DNA of 64,000 bases from Actinomycetota bacterium. Its GTDB lineage: Bacteria > Actinomycetota > Acidimicrobiia > IMCC26256 > VFJJ01. Made by a program: the position numbers and the translations under genes. Each line of letters begins with the position of its first letter. Position 1 is the first letter of the stretch. The notes beneath the pieces are model-generated. The model saw only the letters and a program-made list of their open reading frames with translations, ran no database searches and was not told the origin of the DNA. Shown piece after piece: positions 32,391 through 40,434 of the stretch. The stretch lies in assembly GCA_009886115.1 (NCBI GenBank), contig VFJJ01000111.1:43093-107092 (forward strand). The letters run 5' to 3'.

Positions 32391-34349
32391 TCACGCGCTC
32401 ACCTCGTCGACGGTCGCGGCTGCGACCGTGCCCGCGGCCCGGAGGAAGGCCTCCACCTCGTGGCGATGCCGGGTGCGGCGCATCGGGGGGAGCGACCGGA
32501 CGAGCGTCCAATTGTATCGGGCCTTGGCCAAGCGGCGATCGAACACGGCCACGACCCCGCGATCGTCGCGGGTGCGCACCAGGCGCCCGGCGCCCTGGGC
32601 GAGCAGCATCGCCGCCCGGGGCAGGTCGATGGCCCGGAACGAATCGAGACCTGCGGCCGCCGCCACCGCCCGCCGGGCGACGTACAGGGGCTCGTCGGGG
32701 CGTGGGAACGGGAGCCGGTCGATCGTGACCAACGAGCAGGTCCGTCCGGGAACGTCGATCCCCTGCCAGAACCCCATGGTGGCGAACAGGCACGACTGCT
32801 CGTCGGCCATGAACTCCTCGACGAGCTTGGGCCGGGGCATCGCATCCTGTACGAGCACCTTGAACGGCAGGCGTTTCGCCAGCCGTTCCGACGCCTCCTC
32901 GAACGCCCGCCGGCTCGTGAACAGAGCAAGGGTACGACCGCCCGCGGCCAGGATCAGCGCTTCGAGCTCGTCGAGCATCTGTTGGGAATACTGGGGATCA
33001 CGGGGATCGGGGAGGTGGACGGGGCAGTACAGCAGGGCCTGGTTCGCGTAGTCGAAGGGGCTCGGCACGGCCAGCCCGTCGTACTCGTCGGCGCCGAGGC
33101 CCAATCGGCGGGCCGCGACGTCGAACTCGCCGCCGACGGCGAGCGTGGCGCTGGTGGCGATCACCGTCTTGTCGGCGAAGAGGGTCGCGGCGAGCCTCGG
33201 GCCCACGTCGACGGGGGCGATCCGCAACGTCGGGGAACCGCCGCGACCGCCGCCCTCGATCCAGGCCACGCTGGCCGGGCCCGACTCGAGCACCTCTTGG
33301 AGGTCGCTGCGGAGCGCATCGAGGAGGGAGGCGAGGCGCAGCCGTGAAGCCTCGGTCTCACCCTGGGCCGAGATCCGTCGGGTCATGGCCCCGATCTCGG
33401 CCAGCGCCTCGTTGGCCTGGACGAGGAAGCTCCCGAGCGGGTCGGCAGCGGGGTCGATGCGCTGGCCCGACGAGCCGCCGGCATCACCCAGGATGCGCTC
33501 GAGGTGGTAGCCGAGCCGGCTCAGCGCATCGACGACCTGCGAGTCACGGGTGAAGACGCCGCGAGCCGCTCGGGCCAGGTTCTCGAAACGGGTGGCGGCC
33601 AACTCGAGCCCGAAGGTGGCCGCGATGGCGTCCTCGACGGTGTGGGCCTCGTCGAGCACGACGAGATCGTGCTCGGGGAGCACGAAGCCACCACTGGCCA
33701 GGTGCACGCCGTACAGGTGGGTGTTGACCACGAGGATGTCGGCGGCATGCGCCCGGTCGCGGGCCATCTCGGCGAAGCAGCGCGGCCCCTGGGCGCACTT
33801 GGCGGCTCCGGGGCACTCGCGGGCGTCGACACTCACCGCCTGCCACACCCAGCCCGGAGCCACCGTCGACATGTCGGCGCGGTCGCCCGTGGGCGTGGTC
33901 TGGGCCCAGGCCCTGATGTCGCGCACGCCCTGATTGTCGGGATCGACGCCCACGAACTGCTGCTGGGCCGGATCGTCGAGCGCGGCCACCTTGGCCAGGC
34001 ACAGATAGTTGCTGCGGCCCTTGAGCAAGGCGTACGAGAACTCGACGTCGAGATGACGCTTGAGGAAGGGCAGATCCTTGTGGACGAGCTGCTCCTGCAG
34101 CGCCAAGGTGGCCGTCACGACGATCGTCCGCTGCCCACTGAGAATCGCCGGGACCAGGTACGCCAACGACTTCCCGGTGCCGGTGCCGGCCTCGACCAGG
34201 AGGTGCCGGCCACTCACGATGGCCCCGGCGACGGCTTCGGCCATCGTGCGTTGCCCGGGCCGGACCTCGCCTCCGCCGGGCAGCGCCGCGACGACCCGAT
34301 CGAGCGCCGCGTGCAGCGCTGCTTCGTCGACGTTGCGTTCCCCGTCCAT
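32391..34349 (-). CDS. DinG-type Fe-S DNA helicase
   Basis: A 652-residue superfamily 2 helicase of the XPD/DinG type from ATG 34349. Motif I is LLVEAGTGTGKSLAYLVPA, motif Ia TATLALQEQL, motif II VVLDEAHTVEDA, and the C-terminal motifs are LFATMGFWQGIDVPG and QGAGRLVRTRDDRGVV. A probable [4Fe-4S] cluster is held by the Cys in SNYLCLAK and three in ECPGAAKCAQGPRCF. These helicases unwind 5'-to-3' and resolve replication-blocking structures such as R-loops and forked DNA. Compared with E. coli DinG the protein lacks a nuclease domain. It lies directly upstream of HD-PPK2 on the same strand, 28 bases away. Confidence 0.93.
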   Translation of the reverse strand: MDGERNVDEAALHAALDRVVAALPGGGEVRPGQRTMAEAVAGAIVSGRHLLVEAGTGTGKSLAYLVPAILSGQRTIVVTATLALQEQLVHKDLPFLKRHLDVEFSYALLKGRSNYLCLAKVAALDDPAQQQFVGVDPDNQGVRDIRAWAQTTPTGDRADMSTVAPGWVWQAVSVDARECPGAAKCAQGPRCFAEMARDRAHAADILVVNTHLYGVHLASGGFVLPEHDLVVLDEAHTVEDAIAATFGLELAATRFENLARAARGVFTRDSQVVDALSRLGYHLERILGDAGGSSGQRIDPAADPLGSFLVQANEALAEIGAMTRRISAQGETEASRLRLASLLDALRSDLQEVLESGPASVAWIEGGGRGGSPTLRIAPVDVGPRLAATLFADKTVIATSATLAVGGEFDVAARRLGLGADEYDGLAVPSPFDYANQALLYCPVHLPDPRDPQYSQQMLDELEALILAAGGRTLALFTSRRAFEEASERLAKRLPFKVLVQDAMPRPKLVEEFMADEQSCLFATMGFWQGIDVPGRTCSLVTIDRLPFPRPDEPLYVARRAVAAAAGLDSFRAIDLPRAAMLLAQGAGRLVRTRDDRGVVAVFDRRLAKARYNWTLVRSLPPMRRTRHRHEVEAFLRAAGTVAAATVDEVSA

Positions 34350-34458
34350 GCTCCGGGCACCATACCGGGCGCCTGTGGCGGTCCATCGACGGGCCCCTCG
34401 AGCTCCGCCGACCCACCGCGACGGTCGACGGTCCCTCGGGGATGTCACAGGGGCGTTG

Positions 34459-34464
34459 TACCGT
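34459..34464 (+). promoter_or_regulatory. Candidate leaderless -10 box before the HNH gene
   Basis: TACCGT ends seven bases before the ATG at 34472 and supports that start over the in-frame ATG at 34442. Confidence 0.5.
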
Positions 34465-34471
34465 GCGCCCG

Positions 34472-35047
34472 ATGTTGCACCGAGCCGAGAACGCCGAGCT
34501 GACCCGGACCGGATGGCTTCCCCGCCGAACCTGGTTCTGGCCCGGGGCCGGACGCCCGTTCGAGCTCCGCCTGAGCGGCCGGGCCTACCGGCGTCTCGGC
34601 ACCACCCAGCACGACGATCCGGTGGCGCTCGTCTGCCTCGGGGAGCGCACCTACTGGATCTTTCGCGACCGCTTCTGGTGGGAGCGCGACGATCTCGCGG
34701 TCGACGAGGTGCGCGCGCTGGTGCTCGACCGTGAGCGCCGCCTCACCCGGCGCATCCAACGGGCCAAGGTCGTCACGGGAGTGTCGGTCGCTGGCGGTGC
34801 TGCTGGTCCCGGGTCACCGGTCGAGCGGGGCTTCACAGCCGCCGAGACCCGGCGGGGGACGATTCCCGACGACGTCAAGTCCTTCGTCTGGCAGCGCGAC
34901 GGCGGGCGGTGCACCGGCTGCGCAGCCACCGCCGACCTCGAGTTCGACCACGTGATCCCCCTCGTGCTCGGGGGCGCCAACACGGCCCGGAACCTGCAAC
35001 TGCTCTGCGAGACCTGCAACCGGGCCAAGGGCGGCAACCTGGCCTGA
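34472..35047 (+). CDS. HNH endonuclease family protein
   Basis: A 191-residue protein. The C-terminal 60 residues are an HNH domain: KSFVWQRDGGRCTGCAA, then LEFDHVIPLVLGGANTARNL and LLCETCNRAKGG. The two CxxC pairs bind a structural zinc, His in FDHVIP is the general base, and Asn in TARNLQ completes the motif. The N-terminal half carries a small, Trp-rich beta region (LVCLGERTYWIFRDRFWWER) of unknown role. Such short HNH proteins are common in actinobacteria and are not evidence of a mobile element alone. It is divergent from the DinG-type helicase with 122 bases between the starts. Confidence 0.9.
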   Translation: MLHRAENAELTRTGWLPRRTWFWPGAGRPFELRLSGRAYRRLGTTQHDDPVALVCLGERTYWIFRDRFWWERDDLAVDEVRALVLDRERRLTRRIQRAKVVTGVSVAGGAAGPGSPVERGFTAAETRRGTIPDDVKSFVWQRDGGRCTGCAATADLEFDHVIPLVLGGANTARNLQLLCETCNRAKGGNLA

Positions 35048-35159
35048 CCCGACACGCCGACGGGGACCCGATACCAGCGAGCAACCAGGCTCTACAGTCG
35101 CGCAGGAAATGCCCGGATGCGAGAGGGATCGTCCGGGCGTCGGACCCTACGGAGGAACC

Positions 35160-36005
35160 ATGCACCGACCCACCCTGCTCCGGGCCCTCGGGCTTGGCAT
35201 CGCCCTGGCGCTCGTCGCCGCCGCCTGCGGTGACGACGACGACGCCACATCGACGAGCACGGTCGCCGCGGCGGGCGACGGTCTGCCTGACCTCGCCGGC
35301 CGGGAGGTGACCATCGCCGTCGAGAACGCGTACATCCCGTTCAACTACATCGACCCGGCGACCGGAGAGGAGGCCGGGTGGGACTACGAGGCCTGGGACG
35401 AGATCTGCCGGCTTCTCAACTGCGTGCCCAAGTACATCGAGCAGGCCTTCGACACCATGATCCAGGCCGTGGCCGACGGGCAATACGACGCGGCCGCCGA
35501 CGGGATCACGATCACCGAAGAACGGGCGCAGTCGGTCGACTTCTCCGAGGGCTACATCCAGATCCAGCAGCGCATCCTCGTGGCCGCCGACAACACCGAG
35601 ATCACCGGGGCCGACTCGATCACCGCCAACACCGACCTGAAGGTCGGCACCCAGATCGGCACCACGAACTACGACACGGCGGTCGGACTCTGGGGCGCGG
35701 ACCGGGTCGAGGGATTCGACCAGTTCCCCTTCGCCATCCAGGGTGTGATCGACGGGACGATCGACGCCGTAATCATCGACGAGACCGCCGGCTTGGGATA
35801 CGTGGGCACCAAGGCCGAAGACGTGAAGCTCGTCGGCGACGGGCTCTCGAGCGATGCGCTGGGGTTCATCTACCCCAAGGGCTCGGACCTCGTCGCTCCC
35901 GTCAACGCGGCCCTCGCCGAGATGGCGGCCAGCGGCTTCCTCGACGCGATCGCCGCGAAGTACTTCACCGACGAGTTCAAGAACACCTGCGCCGAGTGCG
36001 GTTGA
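35160..36005 (+). CDS. Polar amino-acid ABC transporter substrate-binding lipoprotein
   Basis: A 281-residue protein from ATG 35160, with GGAGGA just upstream. The signal peptide ends in the lipobox LVAAAC, giving an N-terminal acylated Cys, followed by an Asp/Thr linker. The mature part is a family 3 periplasmic-binding fold: VTIAVENAYIPFNYIDPATG, YDAAADGITITEERAQSVDF and AIQGVIDGTIDAVIIDETAG. It should deliver a polar amino acid, of unknown identity, to the permease downstream. A perfect hairpin lies between this gene and the permease, which fits higher expression of the binding protein. Confidence 0.93.
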   Translation: MHRPTLLRALGLGIALALVAAACGDDDDATSTSTVAAAGDGLPDLAGREVTIAVENAYIPFNYIDPATGEEAGWDYEAWDEICRLLNCVPKYIEQAFDTMIQAVADGQYDAAADGITITEERAQSVDFSEGYIQIQQRILVAADNTEITGADSITANTDLKVGTQIGTTNYDTAVGLWGADRVEGFDQFPFAIQGVIDGTIDAVIIDETAGLGYVGTKAEDVKLVGDGLSSDALGFIYPKGSDLVAPVNAALAEMAASGFLDAIAAKYFTDEFKNTCAECG

Positions 36006-36031
36006 TCTCCACGAAGGTGATCTGACGTTCC

Positions 36032-36062
36032 CGTGGTGCGCCGGACCGTCCGGCGCACCACG
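36032..36062 (+). terminator. Perfect 15-bp hairpin inside the ABC operon
   Basis: CGTGGTGCGCCGGAC and its exact complement flank a single central C, between the binding-protein stop and the permease ribosome site. No T-run follows, so partial termination or 3'-end protection of the upstream message is more likely than a full stop. Confidence 0.75.
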
Positions 36063-36079
36063 CATCTCCGGGGAGAAAC

Positions 36080-36961
36080 ATGCCTGGCAGCAGCGGCCGA
36101 GGCGAGCTCCACCCCCGCTCGGGCGAGAACGACATGGCGCTCGATGCCGAGCGCCAGCGGGCGTTGATCGCGCAACGCCACGGAGGGACGACCCGCAGGC
36201 CCTGGGCGATCGTCGATCGCGACGGCTTCCCGTACTGGCTCGTCGCGCTCGCGGTGTTCCTCGCGTGGATGGGCTACCGGATCGCGACCAACGATCGTTA
36301 CAACGAGGGCGCGGCCTTCATCGACGACGGGCTCATCACCACCGTGCGCATCACCGTCTTCAGCTTCCTGCTCGCGCTCGGCCTGGGCCTGGTAGCGGGT
36401 CTCGGCCGCATCGCCCGCAACCCGATCGTACGGAACGTCGCGCGCACCTACATCGAGTTCGTCCGCGGCATCCCGATCTTGGTGATGATCTTCGTGGTGG
36501 CGTTCATCGTCTTCACCTCGGTCAACGGCTGGCTCGACCGGCCGAACCGCTCCTCGTCCGAGATCAAGTTCATCGTGGCCATCGGGATCTTCTACGGCGC
36601 CTACCTCGCCGAGGTGTTCCGCGGGGGGATCGAGTCGATCCCCCCGGGACAGACCGAGGCCGGCCGGTCGCTCGGTCTCTCGCAGCGCCAGACCATGCGC
36701 ACCATCGTGCTCCCCCAGGCACTGCGCAACATGTTGCCAGCCATCGGCAACGACCTCATCGCCTGCTTCAAGGACTCGTCGCTCGGCACGTTGCTTGCGG
36801 TCGGCGAGATCACCCACAAGACCAAGCTCTATGGCGGGACGAACTTCGACTACCGAGCGGCGTACTTCGTCCTGGCGTTCATGTACCTGTCGATCACCCT
36901 CGTGTTGTCTCTGCTCGTCTCGTGGTACTCCGATCGCCTGTCTGCAGGACGCGCTCGATGA
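36080..36961 (+). CDS. Amino-acid ABC transporter permease (HisM/GlnP family)
   Basis: A 293-residue protein from ATG 36080, with GGGGAGA eight bases upstream. After a hydrophilic N-terminus it has about five membrane helices. The signature ITTVRITVFSFLLALGLGLV, YIEFVRGIPILVMIF and the EAA loop (AGRSLGLSQRQTMRTIVLPQ) are present, the last contacting the ATPase. Single permease genes of this family act as homodimers. The stop overlaps the start of the ATPase gene by four bases (ATGA). Confidence 0.95.
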   Translation: MPGSSGRGELHPRSGENDMALDAERQRALIAQRHGGTTRRPWAIVDRDGFPYWLVALAVFLAWMGYRIATNDRYNEGAAFIDDGLITTVRITVFSFLLALGLGLVAGLGRIARNPIVRNVARTYIEFVRGIPILVMIFVVAFIVFTSVNGWLDRPNRSSSEIKFIVAIGIFYGAYLAEVFRGGIESIPPGQTEAGRSLGLSQRQTMRTIVLPQALRNMLPAIGNDLIACFKDSSLGTLLAVGEITHKTKLYGGTNFDYRAAYFVLAFMYLSITLVLSLLVSWYSDRLSAGRAR

Positions 36962-37728
36962 ACGAACTGAACGACCCCGCGACCCGGTCGGTCCCGCCCA
37001 TGGTCGAGGTGCGCGGACTCCACATGCACTTCGGCAGCACCTATGCGTTACGGGGCGTCGACCTCGAGGTGGCCCAGGGAGAGGTGGTGGTGGTCATCGG
37101 GCCGTCGGGCTCGGGGAAGTCGACGGTGTTGCGTTGCATCAACCTCCTCGAGACCCCGACCGCCGGGACGGTGCACGTCGACGGGGTCCAGGTGAACCAC
37201 AAGAAAGCCGACCTCAACGCCATCCGCGCCGAGGTGGGCATGGTGTTCCAGCAATTCAACCTGTTCCCGCACCTGAGCGCGGTCGAGAACGTCGGTCTCG
37301 CCCTGCGCCATGTGAAGAAGCTGTCGAAGCGCGAGACCGCCGCGATCGCGCTGGCCCAGCTCGAGATCGTGGGCATCCCCGAGAAGGCCGACGCCTACCC
37401 ACGGGAGCTCTCGGGCGGCCAACAGCAACGGGTGGCGATCGCCCGGGCTCTGGCCATGAGCCCCAAGGTGATGCTGTTCGATGAGCCCACCTCGGCCCTC
37501 GATCCCGAGATGATCAAGGAGGTGCTCGACGTGATGCTGGCGCTCGCCGCCGACGGAATGACGATGGTGTGCGTCACCCACGAGATGGGCTTCGCTCGGG
37601 GCGCCGCCAACCGCATGGTGTTCATGGACGACGGCCTCGTCGTCGAGCAGGGCCAACCTCGTGAGCTCTTCGAGCACGCTGTCGAGGAGCGCACCCGTCA
37701 GTTCTTCAGCCAGATCCTCAAGCACTGA
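36958..37728 (+). CDS. Amino-acid ABC transporter ATP-binding protein (GlnQ family)
   Basis: A 256-residue ATPase, translationally coupled to the permease. Walker A is VIGPSGSGKSTVLRCINLLE, the Q-loop GMVFQQFNLFPHLSAVENV, the signature ELSGGQQQRVAIARALAM, Walker B VMLFDEPTSALDPE, and the switch His in CVTHEMGFA. All motifs are intact. These blocks are those of the polar amino-acid uptake subfamily (GlnQ/HisP). With the two upstream genes it forms a complete importer. It ends in the spacer that holds the 6C-like RNA on the other strand. Confidence 0.96.
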   Translation: MNELNDPATRSVPPMVEVRGLHMHFGSTYALRGVDLEVAQGEVVVVIGPSGSGKSTVLRCINLLETPTAGTVHVDGVQVNHKKADLNAIRAEVGMVFQQFNLFPHLSAVENVGLALRHVKKLSKRETAAIALAQLEIVGIPEKADAYPRELSGGQQQRVAIARALAMSPKVMLFDEPTSALDPEMIKEVLDVMLALAADGMTMVCVTHEMGFARGAANRMVFMDDGLVVEQGQPRELFEHAVEERTRQFFSQILKH

Positions 37729-37794
37729 CGCCCTCGACCTGGGGATCCGACGGGACCCGACGCTGAGACAACGACCAATGGGTCGGGCGTCGCG

Positions 37795-37925
37795 GACAAC
37801 ACAACGGCCCGCCGTTTCGGAGGGGGGATCCGAAGCGACGGGCCATTGGCGGCCACACCGGGACCGGGGGAGATCCCGGGGCACGAGTCGCCGGCGAGCC
37901 TGACGGAGGGGGGATCCTCAAGCGC
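37795..37925 (-). ncRNA. Candidate 6C small RNA
   Basis: In the 213-base spacer between convergent genes, the minus strand has two hairpins with the identical loop UCCCCCC. The first (37901-37920) has the stem UGAGGA/UCC(G)UCA and the second (37816-37834) the stem UUCGGA/UCCGAA. Two stem-loops each showing six C residues are the defining feature of the actinobacterial 6C RNA (B11 in Mycobacterium), whose C-rich loops pair with G-rich ribosome sites. The second hairpin lies within a longer GC stem (37806-37844), followed by GTTGTGTTGT, which could act as a terminator. The stems differ in sequence but keep pairing, as expected for a real RNA. Ends are approximate, and the promoter may lie in the end of ftsH. 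Confidence 0.75.
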
Positions 37926-37941
37926 ACCGGACGATCACTGA

Positions 37942-39936
37942 TTAGAACGTCCCAGCACCTCCGCTTGTTCCCGAGCCGTCAGTGACATTCGTCATAGCCG
38001 GGACGGTCTCGGGGAGCGAGTCCTTCGCGAGCTGAACCGATGCACCGCCGGCGACGGCCGCCGCCTCGTCGACCAGGCGTCGAACCTCGGCCCCGTCGAT
38101 CGACTCGTGCTGCAACAGGGCCAGCGCCACCGCCTCCACCCCGGACCGGTGGACGCCGAGGAGCTTGTGGGTGCGGGCGTCCTGCTCGCGGAGGATCCGC
38201 TCGACCTCCTCGTCGATCACGCGTGCCGTGTCGTCGGAGTACTCCCGGGTCTGCATCAGATCTTCGCCAAGGAAGATGGCGCCCTGGGAGCCGAACGCGA
38301 TCGGGCCGAGCCGATCGGACATGCCCCACTCCCTGACCATCTTGCGGGCCAGCTCGGTCGCGCCGACGAGATCGTTGTTGGCCCCGGTGGACGTGGTCCC
38401 GAAGAAGAGCTCCTCGGCGGCGCGACCGCCCAGACGCACCGCCAGGGAGTCCTCCAGGTACGGCTGCTGGTAGAGGTGGCGCTCACCCTCGGGAAGCTGC
38501 ATCGTCACCCCGAGGGCCATGCCCGTGGGCAGGATCGTGACCTTGTGCACCGGGTCGGCGTTGGGAAGCAGGTAGGCCATGACGGCGTGGCCAGCCTCGT
38601 GGAAGGCGACCAACTCCTGCTCGTGGCCCGACAGCACGAGCGACCGGCGTTCGAGGCCCATGAGCACGCGGTCGCGGGCCGCCTCGAAGTCGGCCGAGGT
38701 GATCTCGTGGGCGTCACGCCGGGCGGCTCTGAGCGCGGCCTCGTTGACGAGGTTGGCCAGCTCGGCCCCGCTCATACCCGGGGTGCCCCGGGACACGACG
38801 CCGAGATCGACGCTGTCGTCGATCCGCTTGCCCTTGACGTGCACGGTGAGGATCTGGAAGCGCTCCTCGAGCGACGGCAGGGGCACGACCACCTGTCGAT
38901 CGAAGCGACCCGGTCGCAGCAGCGCCGGATCGAGCGTGTCGGGTCGGTTCGTGGCGGCGATGATGACCACGCCCTCGGTGGTCTCGAACCCGTCCATCTC
39001 GGCCAGGATCTGGTTGAGCGTCTGTTCGCGCTCATCGTGGCCCCCGCCGAGGCCCGTGCCCCGGCGACGGCCGATGGAATCGATCTCGTCGATGAAGATG
39101 ATGGCCGGCGCCTGCTTGCGGGCACTCTCGAAGAGGTCGCGGACCCGGGCGGCACCGACACCGACGAACATCTCGACGAAGTCGGATCCCGTGACCGACA
39201 TGAACGGCACCCCGGCCTCACCGGCCACGGCTCGGGCGATGAGCGTCTTGCCGGTTCCCGGGGGACCGACGAGCAGGATCCCCTTGGGAATCTTGGCCCC
39301 GATCTCGCGGAACCGCTCGGGCTTGGTGAGGAAGTCGACGACCTCGGTCACCTCTTCCTTGACCGCCTCGTAACCGGCGACGTCGGCGAACACGGTCCGG
39401 GGGCGCTCGGTCGAGTACAGCTTGGCCTTCGAGCGCCCGATCGAGGTGACCGCACCCATCTGACGATTGGCCCGTCGACTCACCCACACCACGAGGCCGA
39501 TGATCAAGGCGAACGGCAAGATGGTGATGAGGGCCGAGAGCAGCACGTTGGTGCTCGACGAGCTGTACTCGATCTCGACCTCGTTGTCCTGCAACAGTGC
39601 CAGCGTGGTGTCGGCGAGCTCGCCGTCGCGTGGGCCCTGGGCCACGATGTCGGAGCGGCCCGTGTCGGGCTCGAAGGCGGCCCGGATCTCCCCGGAATCG
39701 CGATTGATCTCGACCGACGCGATCTGGCCCGCCCCGACCTTCTCGGTGAGCTCGGTGAAGCTCACCTCGTCCGCGGGACGATCGTCACCAGCCAGGGAGC
39801 TGATCATGAATCCGGCCACGATCGCCATCAACACCAACGGAATCAGCCAACGTCGGATTCCGGTGGTGGGTCCCGGCTTGGGCGGGCTCGGCGATCGCGG
39901 AGGCCGGCCCGGTCCGGAGGAGTTGGGCGCTGGCAT
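37942..39936 (-). CDS. ftsH: ATP-dependent zinc metalloprotease FtsH
   Basis: A 664-residue membrane protease from ATG 39936 with AGGAGG ten bases upstream. It has a Pro-rich N-terminus, a first helix ([19 protein letters not shown]), a short external domain, a second helix ([19 protein letters not shown]), an AAA domain (Walker A GPPGTGKT, Walker [34 protein letters not shown]) and the zinc protease domain ([15 protein letters not shown] with a downstream Asp ligand). It degrades misfolded membrane proteins and some regulators. The AAA pore motif [13 protein letters not shown] is intact. A 9-base inverted repeat lies in its leader. Confidence 0.97.
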   Translation of the reverse strand: MPAPNSSGPGRPPRSPSPPKPGPTTGIRRWLIPLVLMAIVAGFMISSLAGDDRPADEVSFTELTEKVGAGQIASVEINRDSGEIRAAFEPDTGRSDIVAQGPRDGELADTTLALLQDNEVEIEYSSSSTNVLLSALITILPFALIIGLVVWVSRRANRQMGAVTSIGRSKAKLYSTERPRTVFADVAGYEAVKEEVTEVVDFLTKPERFREIGAKIPKGILLVGPPGTGKTLIARAVAGEAGVPFMSVTGSDFVEMFVGVGAARVRDLFESARKQAPAIIFIDEIDSIGRRRGTGLGGGHDEREQTLNQILAEMDGFETTEGVVIIAATNRPDTLDPALLRPGRFDRQVVVPLPSLEERFQILTVHVKGKRIDDSVDLGVVSRGTPGMSGAELANLVNEAALRAARRDAHEITSADFEAARDRVLMGLERRSLVLSGHEQELVAFHEAGHAVMAYLLPNADPVHKVTILPTGMALGVTMQLPEGERHLYQQPYLEDSLAVRLGGRAAEELFFGTTSTGANNDLVGATELARKMVREWGMSDRLGPIAFGSQGAIFLGEDLMQTREYSDDTARVIDEEVERILREQDARTHKLLGVHRSGVEAVALALLQHESIDGAEVRRLVDEAAAVAGGASVQLAKDSLPETVPAMTNVTDGSGTSGGAGTF

Positions 39937-39992
39937 CTTCGGTTGACCTCCTGGTGACTCGGTTCCGCCCGAGACGGGCCACGCCACGTCGC

Positions 39993-40019
39993 GTTGTCGG
40001 TTCGTTCGCTACCGACAAC
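39993..40019. promoter_or_regulatory. 9-bp inverted repeat upstream of ftsH
   Basis: GTTGTCGGT (39993-40001) and ACCGACAAC (40011-40019) are exact complements with a 9-base spacer. They lie 57-83 bases upstream of the ftsH ATG and within the divergent region shared with a small lipoprotein gene. It could be an operator or a leader hairpin. Confidence 0.5.
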
Positions 40020-40109
40020 GGTGCCGGATGCAGCCCGCGTTCCCACGTCGTGAGCCACATTGTGCTCGATCTGGGGAACTACCCCGACACGGTGCCCGTC
40101 GGAGGCCAC

Positions 40110-40340
40110 ATGACAACCACGACACGAAACCACCACAAGCGTTTCCTGCTCGCCGGCGTCGCCCTGGCCAGCCTGCTGCTGGCTGCGTGCGGCAGCGCCG
40201 ACGCTGCCACCCTCGTCGACGTGGTGAGCACCGAGGCCAACGAGCTCACGCCGTGGCTGGCCTCGGAGGGCTCCGAGACGGCGTACCAGCTGATCTTCCG
40301 GCCCATGCTGCCCGACGAGGTTCCCTGCGTCGAGGGCTGA
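40110..40340 (+). CDS. Small lipoprotein of unknown function
   Basis: A 76-residue protein from ATG 40110 with GGAGG upstream. A basic start (TTTTRNHHKR) leads to a hydrophobic signal and the lipobox LLLAAC, so the mature part is a lipid-anchored peptide of about 50 residues. That part has one further Cys near the end and a conserved-looking stretch (ELTPWLASEGSETAYQLIF). No family is recognised. It is divergent from ftsH. Confidence 0.75.
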   Translation: MTTTTRNHHKRFLLAGVALASLLLAACGSADAATLVDVVSTEANELTPWLASEGSETAYQLIFRPMLPDEVPCVEG

Positions 40341-40397
40341 GCCGCAACCAGAGCGGGCGTGCACGGGCCCAGCCGTGAGCGGAGGGTCGCTCCTCCC

Positions 40398-40434
40398 GTC
40401 ACACTCAGGCCGGTCACACTCAGGCCGGTCACAC
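40398..40434. repeat. 15-bp tandem repeats at a gene end
   Basis: GTCACACTCAGGCCG occurs twice with a partial third copy. The third copy contains the stop codon of the 640-residue minus-strand gene. Confidence 0.9.

Noticed and set aside
37816..37917. Resemblance of GGATCCCCCCTCC to the 16S rRNA 3' end
   Set aside because: The match to the anti-Shine-Dalgarno end is partial and no other rRNA sequence is present. Two hairpins with six-C loops are better explained as 6C RNA.
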